This document shows positions 7,801 through 14,979 of a stretch of DNA of 28,703 nt, piece after piece. Numbering within the stretch: the first letter of the stretch is position 1; every line of letters starts with the position of its first letter. The DNA lies in IMG/VR virus record IMGVR_UViG_3300048105_000167, positions 1-28,703 of that record; one strand, given 5' to 3'. Origin of the DNA: a virus. The translations under genes were made by a program, and so were the position numbers. The notes below the pieces were generated by a model. That model was not told the DNA's origin, searched no databases, and saw only the letters and a list, made by a program, of their open reading frames with translations.

Positions 7801-10800
7801 TCTGGTAATTTGAGGTGAGTTTTTATATATGTCCGTCTCTTGCAATAGCTCTAAAGCCTTTGCTCTTATCTCTGCTTTAGTTCTTTCTGCCTGCTCGGTA
7901 AATGTTTTAAGTTTGGATTGGAGGTCTCTAAACAGCCTTAAACCCTCCTGAGCGCCCTGCTCTATGTTTTGAAAAGCAGAAGGCAACACCTCATCTTTAA
8001 GAAGCGCCAGCTCCATAGCTGGGTTTATCTCTGCTGCTGTGAATCCTCTGCCTCTAAGAACTGAACGTATAGCTGGGTCACTAAAGCCCTGGTCTCTACC
8101 AGCTCTTATGATTCCCTCTATACTTAGGTCTTGTCCTTCTATTGTGGATATTCTTCTTCTTGTAGTTGTTTTAAAAGGATTAAACTTTCTGCCGTTACGA
8201 GTTAAAAACAATCCCCCGCCTCTTCCAAACTGGTCAGTCCTTGCTCTTTGAGCTCCTAAACCAAATGGCTCTACCGCCCTGCGTAGCTGTGAAAGGTTAG
8301 CTGTCTTTGGAATAAAGCCTTGGTTATCCATGTTGTACTGCTGAGCCACCTGTTCTACTGTTGCTTTTCTTTGTCTGGGGGCTGCTGCTATTTCTCTTAT
8401 ACCTGAACCATAAGGCGCTACAGCTTGAGATTTTTCAGAAGCTCCAAGTTCTTTCTGATATTTATCTACCATTTCTTGTGGCATAATATCAAAAGCATTT
8501 ACTTTTTGGTCTGGAACTCCTATTACTTCACCTAAAACTTCGTTTGCGTATGTGGAGTGTTGAGACCCCTCTCGAGCTGACGTTGGTTTTATAACCACCA
8601 TAACGTCATTAAGACCAAAGTTATTGTCTTTATAAAAGCTATCTCTAAGTTCGTTTACATCTACAAAGCCATTTAAAGACTTAACCAACTTATGGAACTC
8701 AGTGTTTGGCGTACCTTCTTGCTGTCTTAATGCTATTAAAAACTTTTTTCTGTCAGGACTGTTACGCATTTCTTCCCAGCTATTAAACTTATTTAGCGCA
8801 TCTTTAATTCCTTTAGTTGGGTTTGTTGCTAAAGCATCAGCTTTGAATGTAACATAGTCTCCAAGTCTTTGAGTAAATACGTCATATACTTTTTTATTAA
8901 AAAGTAAACTGACTTGTGGCGAACCGCTTATTATAAATAAATAATCAGCTGCATCTATGTTTTTTTGTATTGACTTTACTGACTTAGAGCTTGCCCATAC
9001 AGCATCACCTTCAAATGCAAAACTTGGGCCTGCATCTAACTGCACTCCTTCAAACTCTCCTAGACCTAATTGGTCAGCAACCCAAAACCAAACCTTCTCT
9101 CCTTTAGAATTTATATCCTTAATTAAGGAAAGGATGTCTACGCTTTTATCTGGGGTTACCAAAGACAGGCCATAGGAATCGTTAAATTTAACTTTCCTTT
9201 GCCTGGGCTTAGGAACTCTTATTTCTGTAGGATTGCCTACGGGATTTGTTCCGTCTTCTAATATCTCTACGTCTACTTCTGTTATTTCTTCACCCGTCTT
9301 TACTTTCTTGGCTAAAGTCTGAAGTAATTTTACTACATCATTTTCAGAATTAAAGCTGCTCTCAATGGTGCTATCATATACACCAAATTGCCTAAGTATT
9401 GTTCTCAAGAATGTTTTGATAAAGTTTTGTGCAGGCTGTTCTAAGTTTGTATAATCTCTTGCCAATATACCCATGAGCTCAGCAAGGCGCTCTTCATTTT
9501 GAACTTCAGGAGCTCCTTCATACTTAGCAACAAAAGTTTCTATCTCCTGCTGTACTTTTTGAGGCACATTACCATTTAGTTTTTTAACCAATAAGTCTGC
9601 TTGTCGAGTGGCTTTCTTGTCCGTCTTAACTTTGTTCAGAAACACCGCATGGAATACTTCGTGTGGTACAGTTATTTCTGTGGCCTTGGATAAGTCTACA
9701 TGGATTACGTTTTCAGTTGGATTAAACTCTGCTTCAGCTTGAGCGTCACTAACAAAGTTTTGAAAGTCTGTAGCGGAATCGTGTAGCACTATCCTGGTAT
9801 TAGGCAAAAGCTTAGAAATAGCTTTAGCCGCTGTAGTTGCTATACCAAGGACAGATTGTTCTCTGTTAAGCTGCTCAGTAGTCTTGTCTGTCACCGCTTC
9901 TTTTCTGTTAACCACTAAGTTGTCTGATACTTTTTCTGTGGTCTCCTCTATAGTTTCACCAAAGAACCTATCAATTGTTCCAGGGACTTCTTCTGTAACT
10001 TGTTCTTCTGTGACTTGTTCTTGTGTGACTTGTTCCGCTATTGGGCTTTTTATTAATTTAGATAATTCTGCTTTAGCATCATCAACCTCTCTTCTCGCTT
10101 TATCTAAAACTATAGCACTTGGACTACCTGGCCCATCTGGGTTTATTTGTGCTTCTAAATCTCTAAGAGCTTTTTGTTTTTCTCTTAAATTTTTTAAAGC
10201 TTGTTCTTTGGTAACCTGTTCTTCTGTAACCTGTTCTGTCTCTGGTATACCTAACGAATACTGAAGGTCTTTGACTTCTTCTACGTCAACTTCTTCCTCA
10301 ATCTCTGTGTCCTCAACACTGACTTCTTCTTCTTGGGGTGTAGTCTCTCGGGCAGCTTGGTCGGTGACGATGTCTCCTGCTCCCACATCTTCGCCATCTC
10401 TGGCTTGTTCCTGTACATCCACCTCCTCTGGGCTTGGCTCCTGAACGGCATATTTTTCTGTTATTTCTTTTATACGTTTATTAATTTCTTTTAGCTGCTC
10501 TTTTGCTGCGGGACTTGGATTGTTTTCCTTGGCTAGCTTTTCATTTGTCAGTCCCACCATTTCAGTCAAGTCTTGCTCTGATATGTTTGGAATTGCTTTT
10601 TTGGTATTTATGGACTCTTGAGCGTCTCTCTTGGCCAGCTCTAATTTTGTTTTAAGCTTGTCATTGTTTTTTATTTCTATCTCCGTATCTACCAGCTCCT
10701 GTGGAGTAGCAGTATCAATAACCTTATTTACCTCAACCTCGTTTACCCTTGTATCTCCTATGGTGTATTTGGGTATCTTATATAAGGCTGTGCCAACGGT

Positions 10801-11871
10801 AAGTGGCGCTGTTGCAGTACCCGCAGTAGCTTCAAATAAAATTTCAGCAGTATCCATCTCTTGGTCAGCAAAATATCTAGCAGTAGCCTCTCCAACACCT
10901 CCACCAACAGCCTCTATTGTTCCTCCTACTGTAGCTCCAGCTAATTTAGGCAGCACCCTTGCAGTTTGTGCCACGGTACTGGTAACTCCTTTAGCTACAC
11001 CTGCTGTAATTGCATCAATGGCTGCTATGGCTACACCTCTTGTTGCTGCTCTTTTTCTTATTCTACTTAAAGCCGCAGGGTTTTCTAAAACCGCCCTGAT
11101 GTTTTCTTCTGTAAACTCTGCGCCTTTCATTTCTTCTTTTAGAAACTCTGTAAATGCTAGCGCTGTCTCTAATGACCCAGATAAGCCTGCCACAAAACCA
11201 GGTAACGCTCCAAGACCTCCAGTAGCGGCCCCTGCTGCTGCTCCTAATGCCACACCAGCGCCTACAGACGCAGGCTGAATCATAGAGGCTACAGAGGATG
11301 TAAAAATTTGAGGAAGTACACTTGGATTTTCATATATACCCGCCATGAATCCCATCAGTCCACCGCCCTTACTTTGGTATATCTCTTGGAAAGAACGCAT
11401 CTCGTCAGAGGCAGGCATACTTTCCATGCCCTGAACAGCTTTTATATAGTCTTCAATGTCTTGAGAGTCAGCTTCTTTTCCTTGAGAGAATATTTTTAGA
11501 GCATCGTCAACTGTAGCCCCCTGGGCAACTCCCTGTACGCCTGAACGATAGAGGTCTCCAAAGAAATCAGTAACCTCATTTTTACCAAAAGTTTCCTCAA
11601 GTAAGGTGTCCTTCTCGCCACTTGGCAACACCGATAAACCACTGACCGATTCTGAAACCATATCGGTCTCTTCTTTTTTTTTTAAGCCAGTGTTGGTCGC
11701 CCAAGAATCAAAGTCGTTTTGAGTTAGACCTTGCTCGAATAAATAATTATGAATATTTTGTTGTACTTCAGGGCTAGATTGTATGTTTACTGACCAATCC
11801 TCAAAAGAAGACTGAGTAAGACCATCTGATGTCAATTGATTCCAAATATTATTTAATATTTCTTCGTTCAT
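4825..11871 (-). CDS. Giant polyvalent virion/ejection protein with HExxH metallopeptidase motif
   Basis: A 2348-residue protein. By position (last of a gp13-14-15-16-like set) it is a probable internal virion/ejection protein delivered with the genome. N-terminus: a duplicated motif of the form LxxxGLTQxxFxxW (about residues 12-26 and 44-57). Residues about 200-330 are Gly/Ala-rich and hydrophobic, as in pore-forming ejection proteins. Then comes an acidic EQVTE-repeat linker (about 540-640). A zinc-peptidase motif HEVFH lies at 737-741, with E798 (in ERLAEL) as candidate third ligand. A conserved-looking domain lies between two PRQRK motifs (889-893 and 1165-1169). After that are long helices, and near residues 2165-2190 a hydrophobic segment (ANFLFVFVANMAKYMMG). 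No lytic transglycosylase of the T7 gp16 type is evident. Its ATG shares one base with the upstream stop (TAATG). Confidence 0.85.
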   Translation of the reverse strand: MNEEILNNIWNQLTSDGLTQSSFEDWSVNIQSSPEVQQNIHNYLFEQGLTQNDFDSWATNTGLKKKEETDMVSESVSGLSVLPSGEKDTLLEETFGKNEVTDFFGDLYRSGVQGVAQGATVDDALKIFSQGKEADSQDIEDYIKAVQGMESMPASDEMRSFQEIYQSKGGGLMGFMAGIYENPSVLPQIFTSSVASMIQPASVGAGVALGAAAGAATGGLGALPGFVAGLSGSLETALAFTEFLKEEMKGAEFTEENIRAVLENPAALSRIRKRAATRGVAIAAIDAITAGVAKGVTSTVAQTARVLPKLAGATVGGTIEAVGGGVGEATARYFADQEMDTAEILFEATAGTATAPLTVGTALYKIPKYTIGDTRVNEVEVNKVIDTATPQELVDTEIEIKNNDKLKTKLELAKRDAQESINTKKAIPNISEQDLTEMVGLTNEKLAKENNPSPAAKEQLKEINKRIKEITEKYAVQEPSPEEVDVQEQARDGEDVGAGDIVTDQAARETTPQEEEVSVEDTEIEEEVDVEEVKDLQYSLGIPETEQVTEEQVTKEQALKNLREKQKALRDLEAQINPDGPGSPSAIVLDKARREVDDAKAELSKLIKSPIAEQVTQEQVTEEQVTEEVPGTIDRFFGETIEETTEKVSDNLVVNRKEAVTDKTTEQLNREQSVLGIATTAAKAISKLLPNTRIVLHDSATDFQNFVSDAQAEAEFNPTENVIHVDLSKATEITVPHEVFHAVFLNKVKTDKKATRQADLLVKKLNGNVPQKVQQEIETFVAKYEGAPEVQNEERLAELMGILARDYTNLEQPAQNFIKTFLRTILRQFGVYDSTIESSFNSENDVVKLLQTLAKKVKTGEEITEVDVEILEDGTNPVGNPTEIRVPKPRQRKVKFNDSYGLSLVTPDKSVDILSLIKDINSKGEKVWFWVADQLGLGEFEGVQLDAGPSFAFEGDAVWASSKSVKSIQKNIDAADYLFIISGSPQVSLLFNKKVYDVFTQRLGDYVTFKADALATNPTKGIKDALNKFNSWEEMRNSPDRKKFLIALRQQEGTPNTEFHKLVKSLNGFVDVNELRDSFYKDNNFGLNDVMVVIKPTSAREGSQHSTYANEVLGEVIGVPDQKVNAFDIMPQEMVDKYQKELGASEKSQAVAPYGSGIREIAAAPRQRKATVEQVAQQYNMDNQGFIPKTANLSQLRRAVEPFGLGAQRARTDQFGRGGGLFLTRNGRKFNPFKTTTRRRISTIEGQDLSIEGIIRAGRDQGFSDPAIRSVLRGRGFTAAEINPAMELALLKDEVLPSAFQNIEQGAQEGLRLFRDLQSKLKTFTEQAERTKAEIRAKALELLQETDIYKNSPQITRDEMVLALDRSVGTRANQLVQKTIGKIKASIAGYKRGVKDLRAAQIELKNFVRSVLPTTIYSATDVKSALATITNIKSKADLAAASEKVLRTVERLRTKQKKLLVKDLLSFVITKAKGRKTRSNRSRAGGLDAQGKDFFTAVKNILKASPEQLEAEATLIQEAQQEIATAEEKEARGEKLLRKESSLLDRALAYELFGQIDQLGVEETQALFDDLRAGAKDSVQRLNAEKALQKQRQKQLTDKAMLQMKEDYPFLFNEDGTIKSQSEVEQQREQIFQEFRKANIFKGVQLYAKTYGASLLNSPLKFIRNYFAHLGSVTEILDRYKDKGFFKEQLYDKVNIMDENSLRGQQIQRGIINDIANSIDGITNGFTEILSKFKNASIEITVKGKKQFYSDDNLLRIYALSLNDVQAERLRKKGFDSKVIDEIKNILDDDLIEFADKVVEYFSGAYYESVNDVFSSVNNINLGYVDNYFPTRSEGKSINQSWLDNGQFVKIFDAETSPAFRDRTDTSKDIDLSLRYGFTDVMNEHIDNMEKYKAFAQGVKDLNAIVTNDAVDVLFKETGLDKVVFETLNSVINPTYGLDQMTGGFLNKVFNAFTGYALSFKAIQIPKQATSFVNALEEYQYFPDRKTPGLDHIMFMLDSLYTLANIRTEIKKAKDISASFTDRIEKGLEGDLHGLETGGPLKLLSVKKASEYRKQFRKAKGAPTVLGDVLGVMGYMANYRRNIKNGMSPEEALVAFNNYNATQQSRRGTDKIKLQRNRDVFTRAVTMFGSTGFLQLNKVATGLSAIMKRIAEGDFNKAFISKEARAVAINVGVANFLFVFVANMAKYMMGDEEDKEEVAKRSRDALVGLNLLYQVPLAGAALELALARSRGERGRETSIVNPFMSIVKETIREFEKGEGIKGGKPVVEILLGTKIDPAIGLYNLIEKGELEEDDLLDLFGISSSYRPKPDKPMSKTQMKLLLPELYEQMYGKDSDYYKLQQEFKKLKQ
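9991..10236. repeat. 15-bp tandem repeats encoding EQVTE/EQVTQ units
   Basis: Three adjacent 15-bp units (9991-10005, 10006-10020, 10021-10035), each of the form TTCTGTNACTTGTTC, and a second pair (10207-10221, 10222-10236). On the minus strand they encode EQVT followed by E, Q or K, in an acidic linker of the giant protein. The units are near-identical in DNA, so copy number could change by slippage without a frameshift. Confidence 0.85.
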
Positions 11872-13709
11872 TATCCGAAAGGATTATCTGTTGTGACTCT
11901 TTGATTTGAAGTTTCCTCTGGTGGAGCTGAGGCCCTTGTCGAACCAAAAGGCTGTTGGCTCTGTCTCTTTTCGGTTGCTTCTTTTACTATGTCTCCGAAA
12001 GATTGAGTAGAATCAAAATATATTTTTATAGGCTCATCTAAATATTGAGAGGTAATTGTAACAAAATCTCTGTCCACCATTCTTTCGACAGGAACGTTTC
12101 CTCTTCCTCGAGTTGTGTATTTTTTCTCTTCTGAATCTTCAACTACTAAAACATCATCAAAACCTTGTTTCTCAAATACAGTTTTTAATACCTTAGGGAA
12201 TTGATTTTTGTCATATACCTGGTTTTCAACATTAGAAATTAAATCATCCATCATAATAGATGTTGGCTGTAATCCAGAAGAAGTTGGGTCTGTTAGAACG
12301 TTTAACCTATCATCAACGTCTAATATTTTTACTGCTTGAGTTGGTTTGTAAGTGGATTCTAAAGAAGATATTTTTTTACCCTCAAAAGAGTCAAGAGCAT
12401 TCATTATTTCTTCAACATCAACTTCTGCTCCTAATAATCTTTTTAGTGTTCTTTCTACAGAAGTTTTTACATCATCTTTTGTAAAGTCAACAGGAACATT
12501 TTCAAAATCCTTAATGTCACTCCTATATATTTGAAAAATAAAACCATCTTGTGTTTTTTTAAGAGCAGTAATTCTTCCTTTGGGAAAGTCAAAATCGCTT
12601 TGAAGCACTCCTAAATCCGCGTCAAGGTCGCTTTGGTTTTCTGCTGTGATTATTCGTACAATAGTATTGCCTAAATCGGTGTTTACTTTTAGAGATTTAG
12701 CAGCTTTTGTGGCAGAAGCTGATGGAGTTTTTGGTAAAGCGGCTTCCTCACTCCTAGGTATCATTGATTCTAGCAATCTATCAAATCTTAATTTGGCTTC
12801 TGTTTTTTGTTTTTCGTCATACTCAAACGTACCATCGGGGTTCTCTAAAATTAATTTGTCGTTTTTATCAGCTTCATCTTTATTGGTGGTGGTGTCATAG
12901 TCTCCTGAGTCAACCAGGAAAGATGCCATATTGCTGCCCATAAGAGCAACATCAATAGCCTCCTCTCTAGCAGATTTAAGTTGCGCTTTAGCTGCCTCCC
13001 CTGCGCTGTCTAAAGCCAGGTATGCACCTTTTGTTGTTTTGCCTAAACCATCTCTTATTAATCGTTGACCAAGGGAGTCTACTATTCCTTTAGCAGTAGT
13101 TTGTGCATTAAAGTATTTAACGTCAGCGGTAGATAAAAAATCAACTACTGAAGAGTTTACAATATCGTTAGGGTCAGAGCTTGGGGCTCCGTTTGCATCT
13201 CTCTTTACAATGTTTGGTTCGCCTGTAGTTGGATTAACAACAAAAGCATGAGTTCGCATATCAAAAAGCTTTTCAACCTGAGCTTTTCTGTTAAGTGTAA
13301 TCCTACTTAGAGTCTTGTCTTCTACGCCTTTTACAATCCTATCATAGTCTGCGTTGTAGGTTTTAAAGCTATTAATAAGAGACGCTGTGCCTGTAGTTCT
13401 ATTATTGTTATTTCTTAAAAAATCTTTTGTAGATAGGATACCATTCTCCCACAGCCTTTTATCCATTAAAGATGTTTCCGTAAGCTGTTCCCTTGCGTCC
13501 ATTACAAACTCATTAACCTGGGCATCCTTACCCATCTCCACATTACGAAGGACATCTACTTCCTCTCGTGTCTTGGTGTCGACATTTTTTCGCGCTTTTT
13601 CTCTCCTTTCTTCAAGAGCATTCAGTCCATCTATCACAGAAGTAGTTACAACCGACCAGTCTACTCCTGGAGTTGCAAGACTTGGGTCAAATCCTATTTT
13701 TGTAGCCAT
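11871..13709 (-). CDS. Internal virion/ejection-type structural protein (612 aa)
   Basis: A 612-residue soluble, highly charged protein. The N-terminal 130 residues are helical (EERREKARKNVDTKTREEV), the middle mixed, and the C-terminus is a disordered Gln/Ser/Pro-rich tail (EKRQSQQPFGSTRASAPPEE). I do not recognise a catalytic domain. It lies between a 276 aa gp14-like gene and the 2348 aa giant gene, the place of T7 gp15 (internal core protein B), so a component of the genome-ejection channel is the contextual call. Its stop codon shares a base with the giant gene's ATG (TAATG), implying coupled translation and a defined stoichiometry. Direct sequence similarity to T7 gp15 is not claimed. 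Confidence 0.7.
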   Translation of the reverse strand: MATKIGFDPSLATPGVDWSVVTTSVIDGLNALEERREKARKNVDTKTREEVDVLRNVEMGKDAQVNEFVMDAREQLTETSLMDKRLWENGILSTKDFLRNNNNRTTGTASLINSFKTYNADYDRIVKGVEDKTLSRITLNRKAQVEKLFDMRTHAFVVNPTTGEPNIVKRDANGAPSSDPNDIVNSSVVDFLSTADVKYFNAQTTAKGIVDSLGQRLIRDGLGKTTKGAYLALDSAGEAAKAQLKSAREEAIDVALMGSNMASFLVDSGDYDTTTNKDEADKNDKLILENPDGTFEYDEKQKTEAKLRFDRLLESMIPRSEEAALPKTPSASATKAAKSLKVNTDLGNTIVRIITAENQSDLDADLGVLQSDFDFPKGRITALKKTQDGFIFQIYRSDIKDFENVPVDFTKDDVKTSVERTLKRLLGAEVDVEEIMNALDSFEGKKISSLESTYKPTQAVKILDVDDRLNVLTDPTSSGLQPTSIMMDDLISNVENQVYDKNQFPKVLKTVFEKQGFDDVLVVEDSEEKKYTTRGRGNVPVERMVDRDFVTITSQYLDEPIKIYFDSTQSFGDIVKEATEKRQSQQPFGSTRASAPPEETSNQRVTTDNPFG

Positions 13710-13715
13710 ATTTAT

Positions 13716-14546
13716 TTATCTAAAGAACCTACCTCCGCCTTTTTTTCTTCCCCGCTTAAACAAAGCTCTAGCATCTGTTCTGTCCATTCCCGTAAAATAA
13801 TCTAAAAGATTCCCTTCAAATTCAGGCTCCCCAAATTGGTCTATATACTGCTGGAGGCTTTCACCTTCTAATCCAAGTTTACTCTGGTCGGAAGGGATTT
13901 CTAAAAATTCAGCTAAGGTAGTTCCGTCAGCAACCTCTCCTCTTTTTATTGCTCTTTCAAGTTGTTCAGTGGCTCTCTCTACATTCTTTGCTGCGTCACT
14001 TTTAGGGTTGTCGGGCTGCATGGCTAGAACCTGCCCTCCTATAGAGGTCAAGCCTTTTATTCCTTGCTCTAACGAAGCTGTTCTTTGAGCTTCCGCTACT
14101 TGCGCTGCTTGAGTTTGCGCCTTCGTTTCTGCTAAAGCTAAACTAGCCAATTGGCTTGCACCTCGAGACTCTTCTTCAGCTGCCAACAAAGCTAAATCTT
14201 GCAATTCTTTTCCCATGTCTCCAGCTATCTGGCGTTGTCCAGCTATCTGGCTCTGAGCAACTCTTCCAGTTATAGCAGCTAATAGCCTAGGGTCAGCCTC
14301 TGCACCCGCTCCAACAAGCTGAGCGCCCGTGGATGTTAACGCCTCTCTAGCTCTTTCATAGACTTCTTTTTGAATAGGTAGCCCTTTATAGAATCTTTTT
14401 TCAAGCTGTTTTTTAGCTTCTTGACTGGCCTCTTCTGCATCTCTTTCCGCCTTATCTCTTTGCTTAGCTGCTGTCGCTGACTGAATGAAACTTCCTGTTG
14501 TGCTGGCTATTGTTAGCCCTAAGCCAATTGCTGTCGCTGCTCCCAT
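13716..14546 (-). CDS. Internal virion protein, T7 gp14-like by character and position
   Basis: A 276-residue protein with the typical look of small ejection proteins. It has an N-terminal Gly/Ala-rich hydrophobic helix (AIGLGLTIASTTGSFIQSATA), then a long charged Ala/Gln/Glu-rich helical region (about residues 25-160), and a basic, Gly-rich C-terminus (KRGRKKGGGRFF). In T7, gp14 inserts in the outer membrane at the tip of the ejection channel, and the hydrophobic N-terminus here is compatible with that role. It is followed 6 bases later by the 612 aa gene and preceded by a GNAT-like gene with one base between. Assignment is by composition and synteny. Confidence 0.7.
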   Translation of the reverse strand: MGAATAIGLGLTIASTTGSFIQSATAAKQRDKAERDAEEASQEAKKQLEKRFYKGLPIQKEVYERAREALTSTGAQLVGAGAEADPRLLAAITGRVAQSQIAGQRQIAGDMGKELQDLALLAAEEESRGASQLASLALAETKAQTQAAQVAEAQRTASLEQGIKGLTSIGGQVLAMQPDNPKSDAAKNVERATEQLERAIKRGEVADGTTLAEFLEIPSDQSKLGLEGESLQQYIDQFGEPEFEGNLLDYFTGMDRTDARALFKRGRKKGGGRFFR

Positions 14547-14547
14547 A

Positions 14548-14958
14548 CTATAATTTTTTTATCATTTCTTTTGTATACTGGTCTCCTGCTATATACCCCT
14601 CCTGCTCGTACACCCCTATTAGACCTTTGTGTTTTAGCAGTGCGTAAGCAAAAACATTACCTGCATTTTTAGCTATCTGTGTGAGTGTATGAATCAATAA
14701 AGATATGGCCTGTTGCCTGTTAGGTTTTTTCTTATAATCTTTATTAGATATAATCCAGTCTATCCAGGCTACTTTTGAATTTGTCATATATATAAATCCT
14801 GCGCATACAGGGGTTTTATCATCATATATTATTAAACCACCCTTGCCGTTGTCTGGAAGAAAATCTTTCAATGGAGGAACCCATTCCCAATCTTTCCACC
14901 AACCAACTAAAACCTCATCGTAATGAGACTCATCAAGTGGGATTATATTAAAATTCAT
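14548..14958 (-). CDS. GNAT-fold acetyltransferase-like protein (T7 gp13-like position)
   Basis: A 136-residue protein with a GNAT-like layout: N-terminal strand-helix (FNIIPLDESHYDEVL), central strands (GLIIYDD, CAGFIYM, AWIDWIIS), a helix after NRQQAISLL (residues 80-88) where acetyl-CoA would bind, and a C-terminal GVYEQEGYIAGDQYTKEM (115-132) resembling GNAT motif B. The acetyl-CoA loop usually reads Q/R-x-x-G-x-G/A. Here it is RQQAIS, so binding may be weakened or lost. T7 gp13 (internal virion protein A) is similar in size, also has a GNAT-like fold as I recall, and heads the gp13-16 cluster, so a virion-assembly role is as likely as catalysis. A TAnnTTTG box precedes the start. Confidence 0.65.
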   Translation of the reverse strand: MNFNIIPLDESHYDEVLVGWWKDWEWVPPLKDFLPDNGKGGLIIYDDKTPVCAGFIYMTNSKVAWIDWIISNKDYKKKPNRQQAISLLIHTLTQIAKNAGNVFAYALLKHKGLIGVYEQEGYIAGDQYTKEMIKKL

Positions 14959-14965
14959 TTAATTA

Positions 14966-14973
14966 CAAAGATA
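14966..14973 (-). promoter_or_regulatory. Bacteroidota-type -7 box (TATCTTTG) before the ejection cassette
   Basis: Plus-strand CAAAGATA reads TATCTTTG on the minus strand, an exact match to TAnnTTTG, 7 bases before the ATG at 14958. I found no good -33 TTTG at the usual distance, so this is a half-site match only. If used it would give a near-leaderless transcript for the internal virion genes. Confidence 0.4.
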
Positions 14974-14979
14974 GTAATT

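Noticed and set aside
10631-11278. 215-codon plus-strand frame opposite the N-terminal part of the giant gene
   Set aside because: It lies antisense to the Gly/Ala-rich hydrophobic segment. Its composition (Ala/Val/Ser/Pro) is the mirror of that low-complexity coding, and it has no neighbours on that strand.
4825-11871. Giant protein as an N4-type virion RNA polymerase
   Set aside because: I saw no T7-like RNA polymerase motifs. HExxH, Gly/Ala-rich and helical ejection-type features explain it better.
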